Origin: a virus
DNA: 20,768 nucleotides
Reading direction: 5' to 3' (one strand)
IMG/VR virus record: IMGVR_UViG_3300031220_000021
Span: 1-20,768 of that record
Shown here: piece after piece, positions 1-7,514 of the stretch
Position numbering within the stretch: the stretch's first letter is position 1
How the letters are laid out: every line of letters begins with the position of its first letter
Notes under the pieces: model-generated
Told to the model about the DNA's origin: nothing
The model's input: only the letters and a program-made list of their open reading frames with translations
The model's database searches: none
Made by a program: the position numbers and the translations under genes

Positions 1-423
1 CGTCTTGTACAACGCCCAGTTATAGAGATAGATAGCGTTACCGACCTTGACGGTGTAGAGCTAGATTACACGTACGACGGGTTCCAGTCTTTATACGACT
101 TGGGCTCTTACACCCCGGTACGGGTCAATTATGATCACGGCTCGGCAACTATACCCGACGACGTTGTGGCTGTTATCGCCGGTATGGTGGTGCGCACGGT
201 GCTTATCCCTGACGACGCTGCCGCTGGTATCCAGCAACAAAGCGTAGGGCCGTTTTCTCAGTCGTACGCTAACTGGGCTGTTGGCCGCCAAGTGTTGATG
301 AGCCCTAGCGACGTAGAGGTAGCTAATTACTACCGAGATAAAACTTTTAGGTCGGCTTCGACGATTGGAAACGGAAACTATGGAGTTAATTACCCGAGTC
401 CGACGAAGTTCGAGCGGTACTGA
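1..423 (+). CDS. Head-tail connector/adaptor protein (5' partial)
   Basis: The frame is open from the first base and ends at TGA 421-423, giving about 140 residues without a start, so the gene begins outside the window. An in-frame TTG at 100 is probably not the real start, because the residues before it read as normal protein (VIEIDSVTDLDGVELDYTYD). The segment from the DLDG region to the YANWAVGRQVLMSPSDVEVANYYR end is mixed alpha/beta, with no signal peptide or membrane segment. Its place, directly before a head-closure-sized ORF and a tail completion ORF, is where siphoviruses encode the adaptor that plugs the portal (gp6/gp15-like). The function is inferred mainly from gene order and size. 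The downstream gene overlaps its 3' end by 44 bp. Confidence 0.6.
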   Translation, partial: RLVQRPVIEIDSVTDLDGVELDYTYDGFQSLYDLGSYTPVRVNYDHGSATIPDDVVAVIAGMVVRTVLIPDDAAAGIQQQSVGPFSQSYANWAVGRQVLMSPSDVEVANYYRDKTFRSASTIGNGNYGVNYPSPTKFERY

Positions 424-703
424 TAGTTACGGCCAACCCGTTTACACTACGGCCTCGTCTGAAGTAGGGGCTATTGTTTCTGCTCGGGTGTCCGGTACCA
501 ATTTTGACGCCGACCAGATTGTGGTAACTGATGGGTTAACCGTCTACCTGCCTACAGGTTATGACGTGCAAGACGACGATAAGTTTATTATTCGGACGAA
601 GACGTACGAGCTCGACGGTGAGGCGTTTGATTGGCGCGACGGGTTGGGCTCGTGGTCGCCCGGCACGGTTGTCAATTTACAACGCGAGGTAGATCGTGGC
701 TAG
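380..703 (+). CDS. Head closure / head-tail joining protein
   Basis: This gene encodes about 107 residues from ATG 380. A TTG at 365 would add five residues, but the ATG is the better codon and follows a purine-rich GGAAACGG stretch. The protein is acidic and beta-rich, with GTNFDADQIVVTDGLTVYLPTGYDV in the middle and GEAFDWRDGLGSWSPG towards the end. That pattern resembles small siphoviral head-closure (gp16 / HK97 gp7-like) barrels, in which a short strand pair describes a measured value and a 'tolerance' loop. It overlaps the preceding gene by 44 bp and the next gene by 8 bp. The assignment relies on position between the adaptor and the tail completion protein as much as on sequence. No membrane segments or catalytic motifs are visible. 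Confidence 0.55.
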   Translation: MELITRVRRSSSGTDSYGQPVYTTASSEVGAIVSARVSGTNFDADQIVVTDGLTVYLPTGYDVQDDDKFIIRTKTYELDGEAFDWRDGLGSWSPGTVVNLQREVDRG

Positions 704-998
704 TAAAATACCTGGCGGTGGTGGCGAGGTAAAACTAGACTTTAAAGGTATGGGCGAGCTTTTGCGCTCTCCAGAGATAGCTAACGACCTACGGCAACGT
801 ATGACGCGGGTACAGGGTGCCGTACCTGGGAGCTTGTTGATAGTTGTCCGGTCTGGACGTAGGGCTAGGGCTAAGGTTATCAACGGCTCAGATTTTGACG
901 AGGCTAACACCGGCAACTTGTCGAGGGCTTTAGATTTATCTGGCGGTGAGCGAGGCTACAAAGTAAAAACTAATAAGCCTCGGGCGAGGAAGGGCTAA
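696..998 (+). CDS. Tail completion / HK97 gp10-like minor protein
   Basis: The gene starts at GTG 696 behind a GAGG Shine-Dalgarno and encodes 100 residues. It is basic and begins with a short glycine-rich stretch (IPGGGG). A predicted helix follows (LRSPEIANDLRQRMTRVQGA), then beta strands with many arginines (VVRSGRRARAKVINGSD), and a basic tail ending in KPRARKG. Small basic proteins with an N-terminal helix and a beta hairpin, placed between head closure and tail terminator genes, are typically HK97 gp10-like tail completion proteins of the neck. I see no enzymatic motif. The family call comes from order and general architecture. Confidence 0.5.
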   Translation: MASKIPGGGGEVKLDFKGMGELLRSPEIANDLRQRMTRVQGAVPGSLLIVVRSGRRARAKVINGSDFDEANTGNLSRALDLSGGERGYKVKTNKPRARKG

Positions 999-1000
999 CT

Positions 1001-1384
1001 ATGGCTAACGCGGTTATTTTTAGCGACATTATGAGCCACCTAGTTACTCGTCTTACAACCGAACTAACAACTTTAGGTTTTACCTCTACTCGGGTTGGTG
1101 TGCTCGCTAACGACTCGGGCTCGCAAGTAATTTTACGCCGTGATGGTGGTACACGTCGGTCTAAAACAATTATGACTGACTCTATCGGTGTAAACGTGTA
1201 CGAAACGTCTTTTGGTACTGCCGAAACTTTGGCCCGTACGGTTATGGCCGTCTTTGACGACTTGCCAAACGGTACCCCAATAGTGGACGTCGTACCCGAG
1301 AGCTCTATACAAGATGTAACCGACCTCAAGGCAGAGCGTAGATTTATGCGTTTTGCTGTAGATCATAGAGGTACAAACCTCTAA
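1001..1384 (+). CDS. Tail terminator protein
   Basis: The gene starts at ATG 1001 after an AGGAAGG ribosome binding site and encodes 127 residues. The N-terminal helix (IFSDIMSHLVTRLTTELTTLG) is followed by alternating strands, a typical order for tail terminators of the lambda gpU / HK97 gp10 fold. These form the hexameric ring that stops tail tube growth and joins the tail to the head. A central RRDGGTRRSKT segment precedes the strand DSIGVNVYETSFGTAE, and a helix (AETLARTVMAVFDDLP) follows. It sits immediately upstream of the major tail protein, where terminators are almost always found in siphoviral genomes. Confidence is moderate to good because position, length and secondary structure pattern agree. 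Confidence 0.65.
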   Translation: MANAVIFSDIMSHLVTRLTTELTTLGFTSTRVGVLANDSGSQVILRRDGGTRRSKTIMTDSIGVNVYETSFGTAETLARTVMAVFDDLPNGTPIVDVVPESSIQDVTDLKAERRFMRFAVDHRGTNL

Positions 1385-1400
1385 CGAAAGGATAGCTATT

Positions 1401-1934
1401 ATGGCTTTAGACTCTGACAACGTGAGAGTTGCTACTACGGGGGCCGTGTATGTTGCCCCTACAGGCACTACGGCACCGACCGACTCGGACACCGCTCTGG
1501 ACGCGGCTTTTATCGACCTGGGATACGTTTCAGCCGACGGAATTGCCGAGACCATTGACAAGTCCACTAACCAGATTCGCTCGTGGCAAGATGGATCGCT
1601 TGTACGTGAAGTTGTATCTGAGGGTACCTACTCTGTAGAAATGACCTTTATCGAAACCAACGAGGCCGTTTTGGAGCTTTACTACGGTGTCACTCAGACC
1701 AGCGGCAAGTTCTCTATTGACCCTCGTAAGACTGGTGGACGCCAGGCTTTCGTTATTGACGTTATCGACGGTACCTCTATCGAGCGTACTTATGTGCCCT
1801 CGGGTGAGATTACCTCGGTTGGCGAGCGTACGCTTGCTTCGGGTGAAGCTATCGGTTACCAGGTGACCGTTACCGCTTACGCTGACGCAAGCTCGACGGT
1901 TGTAGAAAAGTTCTTTTCTGACCTCGAGGCTTAA
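1401..1934 (+). CDS. Major tail (tube) protein
   Basis: The gene starts at ATG 1401 after an AAAGGA site and encodes 177 residues. It opens with SDNVRVATTGAVYVAPTGTTAPTD, a form common in actinophage major tail proteins. The body is beta-rich with acidic/Thr segments, including SWQDGSLVREVVSEGTYSVEM and a C-terminal strand group around GEAIGYQVTVTAYADAS. The protein would stack as hexameric rings to form the tail tube. Its codon use differs from the neighbours: it prefers ACC, TTC, CGT, AAG and GAG, as expected for one of the most highly expressed virion genes. A strong hairpin followed by T residues lies 7 bp after the stop and could limit transcription into the chaperone and tape measure genes. 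Confidence 0.8.
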   Translation: MALDSDNVRVATTGAVYVAPTGTTAPTDSDTALDAAFIDLGYVSADGIAETIDKSTNQIRSWQDGSLVREVVSEGTYSVEMTFIETNEAVLELYYGVTQTSGKFSIDPRKTGGRQAFVIDVIDGTSIERTYVPSGEITSVGERTLASGEAIGYQVTVTAYADASSTVVEKFFSDLEA

Positions 1935-1941
1935 CGTATTG

Positions 1942-1976
1942 CCCTCTAGGTTTCTTGCGGCGGCCTAGAGGGTTTT
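1942..1976 (+). terminator. Intrinsic terminator after the major tail gene
   Basis: A perfect 9-bp stem (CCCTCTAGG at 1942-1950 with CCTAGAGGG at 1964-1972) encloses a 13-nt loop and is followed directly by TTTT at 1973-1976. It lies 7 bp downstream of the major tail stop codon. The T tract is short, so partial termination is more likely than complete, leaving less transcript for the tail chaperone and tape measure genes. Confidence 0.7.
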
Positions 1977-1980
1977 AACT

Positions 1981-2018
1981 AGTGGGGGGCGTTATTGCCC
2001 CCAATCACTCCCCCCACT
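1981..2018 (+). repeat. Overlapping alternative G/C hairpins
   Basis: AGTGGGGGG (1981-1989) can pair with CCCCCCACT (2010-2018) over 9 bp. The same G run also pairs with a nearer C run: GGGGGC (1985-1990) with GCCCCC (1997-2002), over 6 bp with the 6-nt loop GTTATT. The two structures exclude each other. They lie between the terminator at 1942-1976 and the ribosome binding site of the chaperone gene, in the leader of that gene. Confidence 0.55.
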
Positions 2019-2053
2019 TTGCCGTAAACAAACTATCGAAAGGTATCGCCGCT

Positions 2054-2284
2054 ATGGGTTACAAAATTGAACACAAGGGTAAGACTGTTGAGCTGCCTAA
2101 CTTTAACGATATGCCTACGGGTGTTTTGCGTAAGGCCCGCCACGAAACCGAGTCCGAGCAGACTTGGTTCATCCTCGAGGGCGTACTTGACGATAAACAA
2201 TTACATATTTTAGACACGTTGCCGTTGTCCGAGTTTTCTAAGCATATGAAAGCTTGGACGGGTGGCGTAGCACTGGGGGAATAA
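2054..2284 (+). CDS. Tail assembly chaperone, short form (gpG-like)
   Basis: ATG 2054 follows GAAAGG at 2038-2043 and gives 76 residues ending GGVALGE before TAA 2282-2284. An upstream GTG at 1982 is rejected because it lies inside the G/C hairpins and has no binding site. The product (GYKIEHKGKTVELPNFNDMP, then helical segments to EFSKHMKAWTGG) matches the small gpG-type chaperone. That protein coats the tape measure protein during tail assembly and is absent from the finished virion. Its stop codon lies immediately after a slippery heptamer and inside a frameshift signal that produces the longer gpGT form. Size, position before the tape measure gene and the frameshift signal together make the call solid. 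Confidence 0.8.
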   Translation: MGYKIEHKGKTVELPNFNDMPTGVLRKARHETESEQTWFILEGVLDDKQLHILDTLPLSEFSKHMKAWTGGVALGE

Positions 2285-2311
2285 TTAAGGTCGTCGAGCT
2301 AATCGACGACC
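2275..2311 (+). promoter_or_regulatory. -1 programmed ribosomal frameshift signal
   Basis: The heptamer GGGGGAA (2275-2281) is read as G GGG GAA in the chaperone frame. It is followed by a 7-nt spacer (2282-2288) containing the stop TAA. A perfect 9-bp stem-loop comes next: GGTCGTCGA at 2289-2297, loop GCTAA, TCGACGACC at 2303-2311. Glycyl-tRNA can re-pair on GGG after slipping back one base, and reading then continues as GGA-ATA-ATT-AAG in the frame of the downstream ORF. Heptamer, spacer and stem-loop are the three classic parts of a -1 frameshift element, and lambda G/GT uses the same strategy. Confidence 0.85.
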
Positions 2312-2679
2312 ACACTGCCGCTTTTATTTACGACTTTAGATCACGTTTTAGTTTGGGCCTTGCCGACCTCGGGGAGAGTATCCCCTGGGTTGAGGTTGTG
2401 TATTTAGTTGCCGTCTTGTTGCGTGACCCAACCTCTTGGTTGCAAGTGAGCGTAAACGGTTGGCACCACCCCGTCTCGTACGAGTGGGCCGCTATGGTGG
2501 CGCAATACGATCTACACGCGCAAGTAAACAGCAAACGGAAACCTAAACCGTACCCTCGCCCCTGGTCTAATACTAACCAGGCTGGCGGTAAAGGTACGGT
2601 ACGGGCTGATGGTCGAGAAATTCTTAAACGCGCGCGAGAGGGAGCCTATAAATGGCAGAGCAAGCCTACGCTTATGTAA
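2275..2679 (+). CDS. Tail assembly chaperone, frameshifted extension (gpT part)
   Basis: This frame lies -1 to the short chaperone. From the slippery site it adds roughly 134 residues, starting GGIIKVVELIDDHTAAFIYD, to a fusion of about 208 residues (2054-2679). It has no ATG start with a ribosome binding site near its beginning; only a weak TTG at 2254 exists, so expression by frameshift is the natural reading. It contains FRSRFSLGLADLGESIPW and YLVAVLLRDPTSWLQ, a helical pattern seen in siphoviral gpT domains. It ends with a basic tail (SKRKPKPYPRP, then GREILKRAREGAYKW). The last 28 bp overlap the tape measure start. gpGT recruits the major tail protein to the tape measure-chaperone complex. 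Confidence 0.8.
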   Translation, partial: GGIIKVVELIDDHTAAFIYDFRSRFSLGLADLGESIPWVEVVYLVAVLLRDPTSWLQVSVNGWHHPVSYEWAAMVAQYDLHAQVNSKRKPKPYPRPWSNTNQAGGKGTVRADGREILKRAREGAYKWQSKPTLM

Positions 2680-4460
2680 CCCTAATACCGGTTGCTAAGG
2701 GGTTCCAACAAGCGGTAGCTAAAGAGATGGGCGGCGTTAACAACGTCGGGAAGACTGCCGGGGGGAAAGCCGGTAAAGGCTTTAGCGGTGGCTTTGGCGG
2801 GGCTCTAAAGGGTCTTGGCGGGGTTATCGCTGGCGGGCTTGCGGCGGCCGGTATTGGCTCATTCCTGAAGGACTCGGTATCTCAGGCGAGCGACTTAAGC
2901 GAGTCTCTTAACGCGGTAACTGTTACGTATGGTGCCGCGTCTGAGGGTATTGTGGCGCTGGGTGAAACGGCAGCCACACGCCTCGGGTTGTCCGCCACAG
3001 ACTTTAACGCCCTGTCAGTACAGTTTGCTTCGTTCGGTGACAATATTGCCGATAACGGCGACGTGGTCGGTTTCATTGACGACATCACTACCCGATCGGC
3101 TGACTTTGCCTCGGTGATGAACCTGGACGTCGCCGAGGCGTCCCGCATGTTCCAGTCCGGTCTTGCCGGTGAAACTGAACCACTTAAAAAGTTTGGTATT
3201 GACCTTAGCGCGGCAGCGGTTGACGCTTACGCTTTGGCTAACGGTATCGGGGAGGCTGGTAAACCCCTTACCGAGGCACAAAAGCAACAAGCCCGTTACG
3301 GCGCTCTCATGGAGCAGACGGCTAAGACTCAAGGCGATTTTTCTAACACGTCTGACGGGTTGGCTAACGCCCAACGTATCCTCGGGGCTAACTTTGACAA
3401 TATGAAAGCCCAGGTGGGCGGGCCTCTACTCGGGGCCTTTGCTGGCCTGACGACCGGGCTGTTACCGGTTGTTGAGACTATGGGCCCGTTGTTAACGGGT
3501 GTTATTGAAGACTTGGCCCCAATTATTACCGACTTGGCTGGGCAGATACCTGGGTTACTGGAAAGCTTTTTGCCTATGTTGCCGGTTATCGGTGAGCTGG
3601 CTGGTATTTTCTTGGAGCTCGCGGCCGACTTGTTACCTATTTTTGTTGACCTTATTATGGCGCTTATGCCGGCAATTACCGACCTGTTGCCTATCCTTGC
3701 CGAGTTTATCGGTAACGCTATGGAGGTTTTAGTACCGATTCTCGTCCAACTTATCGACGCGCTAGTGCCTATTATTGAGGCCCTGCTCCCGGTCTTTATG
3801 GAGCTGTTCGAGGCTCTCGCCCCGGTGGTGCTTACGCTTATCGAAGCTATGTTGCCAATTATTGAATTGTTGCTACCAATGTTTGTTGAGCTCATAGAGT
3901 TTTTGACGCCGATACTTGTAACCGTTGCCGAGATTATTGGCGACATACTCGTTTTTGCTATTGAGCTTTTTGTGGGCGCGATTACGGGAATAACTGAAAG
4001 CCTGGCAACCTTTGGCGAGTTTTTTAGCTCGCTTTGGGATGGTATCAAGGAGTTTTTTGTCAACACCATTAACGCGCTTATAAGCGGGTTCGAGGGTTTT
4101 GTAAACTTTGTTATTCGTGGTGTAAACAAGATTGTCGACGCGCTAAACGGTCTCAGCTTTGAGGTGCCCGACTGGGTGCCTGAGATTGGCGGGGCAACAC
4201 TCGGGTTTAGTATCCCTAAGATACCTGAGATTAGTTTGGGCCGTATTGCCCTCGCTAACGGTGGGCTTGTTACAGGGCCCACTAACGCGCTGATTGGCGA
4301 GGCTGGGCCTGAGGTTGTTATACCTTTGGATCGCTTCGAGTCGATGATGGGTGTGAACGGCCAGGGTGGCACGGTGAACTATTACGCGGCACCTAATAAG
4401 AGTTTTGACGCTGAGCAAGAGCTACGGTTGGCTATGACGAGAGCGAGAGTGTTGGCGTGA
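2652..4460 (+). CDS. Tape measure protein
   Basis: ATG 2652, after GGGAG, gives 602 residues. The first 60 residues are Gly/Lys-rich (GGKAGKGFSGGFGGALKGLGG) and lead into a hydrophobic stretch (VIAGGLAAAGIGSFL). A conserved tape measure region follows (LSATDFNALSVQFASFGDN, then MFQSGLAGETEPLKKFGID). Residues from about 275 to 440 form a long, very hydrophobic helical region with prolines at regular spacing. The C-terminus carries ANGGLVTGPTNALIGEAGPEV, the GEAGPEVVIPL signature of actinophage tape measures. The protein sets tail length and exits with the DNA. At about 0.15 nm per residue the length would suggest a tail of roughly 90 nm. The GTG of the distal tail gene overlaps its TGA stop. 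Confidence 0.92.
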   Translation: MAEQAYAYVTLIPVAKGFQQAVAKEMGGVNNVGKTAGGKAGKGFSGGFGGALKGLGGVIAGGLAAAGIGSFLKDSVSQASDLSESLNAVTVTYGAASEGIVALGETAATRLGLSATDFNALSVQFASFGDNIADNGDVVGFIDDITTRSADFASVMNLDVAEASRMFQSGLAGETEPLKKFGIDLSAAAVDAYALANGIGEAGKPLTEAQKQQARYGALMEQTAKTQGDFSNTSDGLANAQRILGANFDNMKAQVGGPLLGAFAGLTTGLLPVVETMGPLLTGVIEDLAPIITDLAGQIPGLLESFLPMLPVIGELAGIFLELAADLLPIFVDLIMALMPAITDLLPILAEFIGNAMEVLVPILVQLIDALVPIIEALLPVFMELFEALAPVVLTLIEAMLPIIELLLPMFVELIEFLTPILVTVAEIIGDILVFAIELFVGAITGITESLATFGEFFSSLWDGIKEFFVNTINALISGFEGFVNFVIRGVNKIVDALNGLSFEVPDWVPEIGGATLGFSIPKIPEISLGRIALANGGLVTGPTNALIGEAGPEVVIPLDRFESMMGVNGQGGTVNYYAAPNKSFDAEQELRLAMTRARVLA

Positions 4461-5308
4461 GTGGTTTTAGTTTGACGGGTGCGAACGGTGACGTTATCAC
4501 TTTTGATAACATTACTTACGTGCTTAACCCGTCGCTTATAGGTTTTGGTATCCCGCCGACGTCGGTGCGTATTGACGAGTCTGCCCGTTACGGTGGGGTG
4601 TGGCGTTATACTCGCCGGGGTGTCCGTAATGTTGATATGCCTGTAACGGTTTTTGGCGATACGGCGTTGGAGGTTGAGACGTCTTTGCGTCGTCTTGCCC
4701 GGTTGACTCAGGACACAAGCGGGCCTACAGTTTTGACGGCGTTGCGTGACGCTGGCGACCTTACTATGGCTTTGCATTACACGGGTGGCGCTGAGCTGGA
4801 GTACGGTGGCAGCGCTGGCGGTAAAACGTGGGCTACGATGATGTTGTCGTTTCAGGCCCCTAACCCGTATTGGGAGTCTGCCACTGTTGAGACTTTTACG
4901 GTTACGACTGGTAACACTGGTCGCGGGTTATTGCCTCAACTAACTAAGTTGCGGGTGTCTTCGTCTCAAGCACTCGGTATTATCAACGTGAACAACACTA
5001 GCGACGTACCGGTTTATCCCACGTTTGAGGTTGTGGGCCCGGTTGACGAGCTGGAGGTGTCGCTTAAAGGTCAAGGGTGGACTTTTACCGAGGCTGTTAC
5101 TACGGGTGATATTTTTACGGTGGATCACGAGACGGCTACGGTTACAGGTATTGGCGGTGTTAACCGTTACGACATTTTGGACACCGCGCCCAAGTTTTTC
5201 GCGTTGCCCCCAGGGTTGTCGAGCGTGCTTGTTACAGGTACCGACGCTGACCTAGACACGGTGATAAGGGCAACTTATAACCTCGCGTTTGAGGTGGTGC
5301 ACGGGTGA
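4457..5308 (+). CDS. Distal tail protein (Dit-like)
   Basis: This gene starts at GTG 4457, overlapping the tape measure stop (GTGA), and encodes 283 residues. The N-terminal region (SGFSLTGANGDVITFDNITY, then YGGVWRYTRRGVRNVDMPVTVFGD) and the central LSFQAPNPYWESATVETFT resemble the siphovirus tail component family. In that family a beta-sandwich N-terminal domain forms the hexameric ring at the tail tip and the C-terminal domain resembles a galectin fold. The stretch FQAPNPYWE is the commonest family landmark ('DPFW/NPYW' after a strand). The immediate downstream gene, which also starts with an overlapping GTG, is a Gp37-like protein, the usual partner order Dit then Tal/Gp37. No catalytic residues are expected. 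Confidence 0.82.
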   Translation: MSGFSLTGANGDVITFDNITYVLNPSLIGFGIPPTSVRIDESARYGGVWRYTRRGVRNVDMPVTVFGDTALEVETSLRRLARLTQDTSGPTVLTALRDAGDLTMALHYTGGAELEYGGSAGGKTWATMMLSFQAPNPYWESATVETFTVTTGNTGRGLLPQLTKLRVSSSQALGIINVNNTSDVPVYPTFEVVGPVDELEVSLKGQGWTFTEAVTTGDIFTVDHETATVTGIGGVNRYDILDTAPKFFALPPGLSSVLVTGTDADLDTVIRATYNLAFEVVHG

Positions 5309-6876
5309 ACGTTGACGACCTCTCTGTAGAGGTACGTAATAAAACTTTAGATCGTGTGGGCCAGTTGTCCGGTGCTGACCTTGTGGGTGCCGAGTTTATT
5401 TTACGCCACAATAAAGTCGGTGCTTGGAAGGTGAAACTTCACGCTACTTCGGCTATGGCTGAGTTGTTGCGGACACCGGGGTATGGGCTTATTGTTACCG
5501 GCCCTGATGGTGTAATTTTGTCGGGCCCTATGTTGTCGGCTGCTCTTGCACAGACTGATAACGAGCCCGAGGGTACTTGGGTTATTGAGGGTGCCGACGA
5601 CTCTGTTATTTTGTCTGAAAAGTTGTCTTACCCTTACCCGGCTAGTGCGGACGTTACAGCTCAGCTCGCCTCGCACGATATACGCGAAGATGTTGCCGAG
5701 ACGGTACTGAAGGGTTATGTAAACGCTAACCTTGTTACTGGGCCTACGGTTCGACGAGTAAATACGTTGACGGTGGCTACGGATGACGGCCGGGGTGGCA
5801 CGGTTTACGGTTCGGCACGCTTTGAGAATATGCAAGAGTTTTTTTACAACCTCGCCCAGTCTGGCGGTGTGGGTTACTCGTTGCAACAAGAGGGCTCTAA
5901 CCTTGTTTTTGACGTGTACGAGCCGGTTGATCGTAGCGCGCTTATCCGTTTTGATATTGACAACGGCCGGCTAACGTCGGCTAACTATTCTTACAGTGCC
6001 CCGTTGTTGACCCGCGCTATTATTGGTGGCGCTGGGGAGCAAGAGGAAAGACTATTTTTTGAGGGTACGTCGTCTGACTCTACGGCGGCTGAGACTGTGT
6101 GGGGTCGACGTATCGAGTCGTTTGTGGACGCACGTACTACCCAACTCGAGGCAGAGTTTGACCAAGAGGCTACTACGGCGCTTGTGGACAACGGTAAAAC
6201 TCGGGTCGCTATGACCGTCACACCGGCAGACAATACGACTATGTTGTTTGGGTCTGAGTGGGGTTTGGGTGACACTGTTACGGTGACGGTGCGCGACATT
6301 GTTGCTACGGCTGTTGTTTATACGGTGGCGTTGTCTATCCAGACTGACGGGGTTTACTTGGCGGCCGAGGTTGGCACCCCGGTGGCTTCGTCTTACGAGG
6401 CTAAGTTGAGACAGGCTACGGTTTCCCAGGGGCAACGGATTGGGCAGATAGAGCGCAACAATACGGGGTATGGCGTCGTTACAACGTTTGTCGGTGTCGA
6501 GGGTGGCACGAGTGGCACACAACCTACTTTTAGTGGTGACGTCTTTACAGCCACTTATACACGCTTTGGCGATATGGTCTATTTTGCCTACTCGGTCGAC
6601 TTTACCAATATTGTCACTTTTGGTACAGGTCAATATTATATGACGTTGCCGTATAACAGTCGCCGACCGGTAACGTTTTCGAGTGGATCGCTAACCGACG
6701 ACTCGGGTAGCACTATTTACTCTATTATTGGGCAGGTGGCCGCCGGCTCTAACGTTATGATTTTGGCTTATATCAAGTCGAACGGTGAGACAGAGCCGTT
6801 TGAGCACAATAAGCCGATAACGCTTACAACGGCGGATAGTTTCGATATTACCGGCACGTACGAGCTGGAACAATAA
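5305..6876 (+). CDS. Minor tail / baseplate protein, ReqiPepy6 Gp37-like
   Basis: GTG 5305 overlaps the previous stop (GTGA) and encodes 523 residues. The first roughly 390 residues match the Gp37-like tail protein pattern: an opening VRNKTLDRVGQLSGADLVGAEF, then GAWKVKLHATSAMAELLRTPG, then VILSGPMLSAALAQTDNEPEGTW, later GGAGEQEERLFFE, and a closing helix around SQGQRIGQIERN. This family forms the tail hub or spike base. The last roughly 130 residues (from TGYGVVTTFVGVEGGTSG) are a separate beta-rich, Ser/Thr/Tyr-rich domain that could be an added host- or glycan-binding module, although that is inference. It is preceded by Dit and followed by further tail-tip genes. Confidence 0.75.
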   Translation: MNVDDLSVEVRNKTLDRVGQLSGADLVGAEFILRHNKVGAWKVKLHATSAMAELLRTPGYGLIVTGPDGVILSGPMLSAALAQTDNEPEGTWVIEGADDSVILSEKLSYPYPASADVTAQLASHDIREDVAETVLKGYVNANLVTGPTVRRVNTLTVATDDGRGGTVYGSARFENMQEFFYNLAQSGGVGYSLQQEGSNLVFDVYEPVDRSALIRFDIDNGRLTSANYSYSAPLLTRAIIGGAGEQEERLFFEGTSSDSTAAETVWGRRIESFVDARTTQLEAEFDQEATTALVDNGKTRVAMTVTPADNTTMLFGSEWGLGDTVTVTVRDIVATAVVYTVALSIQTDGVYLAAEVGTPVASSYEAKLRQATVSQGQRIGQIERNNTGYGVVTTFVGVEGGTSGTQPTFSGDVFTATYTRFGDMVYFAYSVDFTNIVTFGTGQYYMTLPYNSRRPVTFSSGSLTDDSGSTIYSIIGQVAAGSNVMILAYIKSNGETEPFEHNKPITLTTADSFDITGTYELEQ

Positions 6877-6889
6877 GAGAGGTTAGGGT

Positions 6890-7510
6890 ATGACCCAGAC
6901 TAGTTTCCCTTTCGAGGGGATTGACACTACAGAGACCCAGTTTAGTCAGTGGGCTCGGCACTTCAATAATGGGGTGAACGATGAGCCTACGGGTACAGCT
7001 CTTGAGGTGAGCGCGGGTACTGGTCTTGCGGTGGATGTTGCCGCCGGTGAGGCTATGGTGCGTGGCCATTATTACATTAGTGACGCTACCGAGTCGTTGG
7101 CTTTGGCTACGGCTGACGCAACTAACGGCCGTATTGACACGGTTATTTTGCGTCTTGACCCTACAGCTAACTCGGTTGTTGTGGCGGTGAAGACTGGTAC
7201 GGCTGCCGGTTCACCGGTTGCGCCTACGCTCGTCCAGACTGACGCGGGTATTTTCGAGCAGGCTTTAGCTAACGTGCTTGTGCCTGCCACTGCCGGGGTG
7301 CCGTCCACAATTACGGATCGTAGAGAGTTTATGGGTACCCGTTTGGGGTCTTGGGCTACTGACGGTCGGCCCTTACCCGCTGGGCGAGTGCTCTTTGGTT
7401 TCAACACTACAACGGGTAGCGTTGAGTTTTACAACGTCAATACGGAGGCTTGGGCCCCCGTTGGCGGTGGCGTCGGGTTCGAGGCGTCTTTTCTACTGAT
7501 GGGAGCATAA
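6890..7510 (+). CDS. Minor tail protein, baseplate/receptor-binding type
   Basis: ATG 6890 follows AGAGAGG and encodes 206 residues. The segment TQTSFPFEGIDTTETQFSQWARHF, then VSAGTGLAVDVAAGEAMVRGHYY, then RIDTVILRLDPTANSVVVAVKTG, is a common arrangement in Gram-positive phage baseplate proteins. In these, an N-terminal beta domain (often annotated BppU-like or 'minor tail') attaches a distal binding part. The C-terminal end (GRPLPAGRVLFGFNTTTGSVEFYN, then VGGGVGFEASFLLMG) is short, so this copy probably lacks a large fibre. Composition is rich in Val, Thr, Ala and Gly. The function is inferred from family resemblance and tail-tip position. Confidence 0.62.
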   Translation: MTQTSFPFEGIDTTETQFSQWARHFNNGVNDEPTGTALEVSAGTGLAVDVAAGEAMVRGHYYISDATESLALATADATNGRIDTVILRLDPTANSVVVAVKTGTAAGSPVAPTLVQTDAGIFEQALANVLVPATAGVPSTITDRREFMGTRLGSWATDGRPLPAGRVLFGFNTTTGSVEFYNVNTEAWAPVGGGVGFEASFLLMGA

Positions 7511-7514
7511 CAAA

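Noticed and set aside
1982-2053. Upstream GTG start for the tail chaperone.
   Set aside because: It lies within G/C hairpins and lacks a binding site, while ATG 2054 follows GAAAGG.
3329-4372. A 347-codon open frame on the minus strand.
   Set aside because: It is exactly antisense to the hydrophobic region of the tape measure gene; its Ser/Ile/Lys-rich content reflects codon choice of that gene, and no promoter or binding site is seen.
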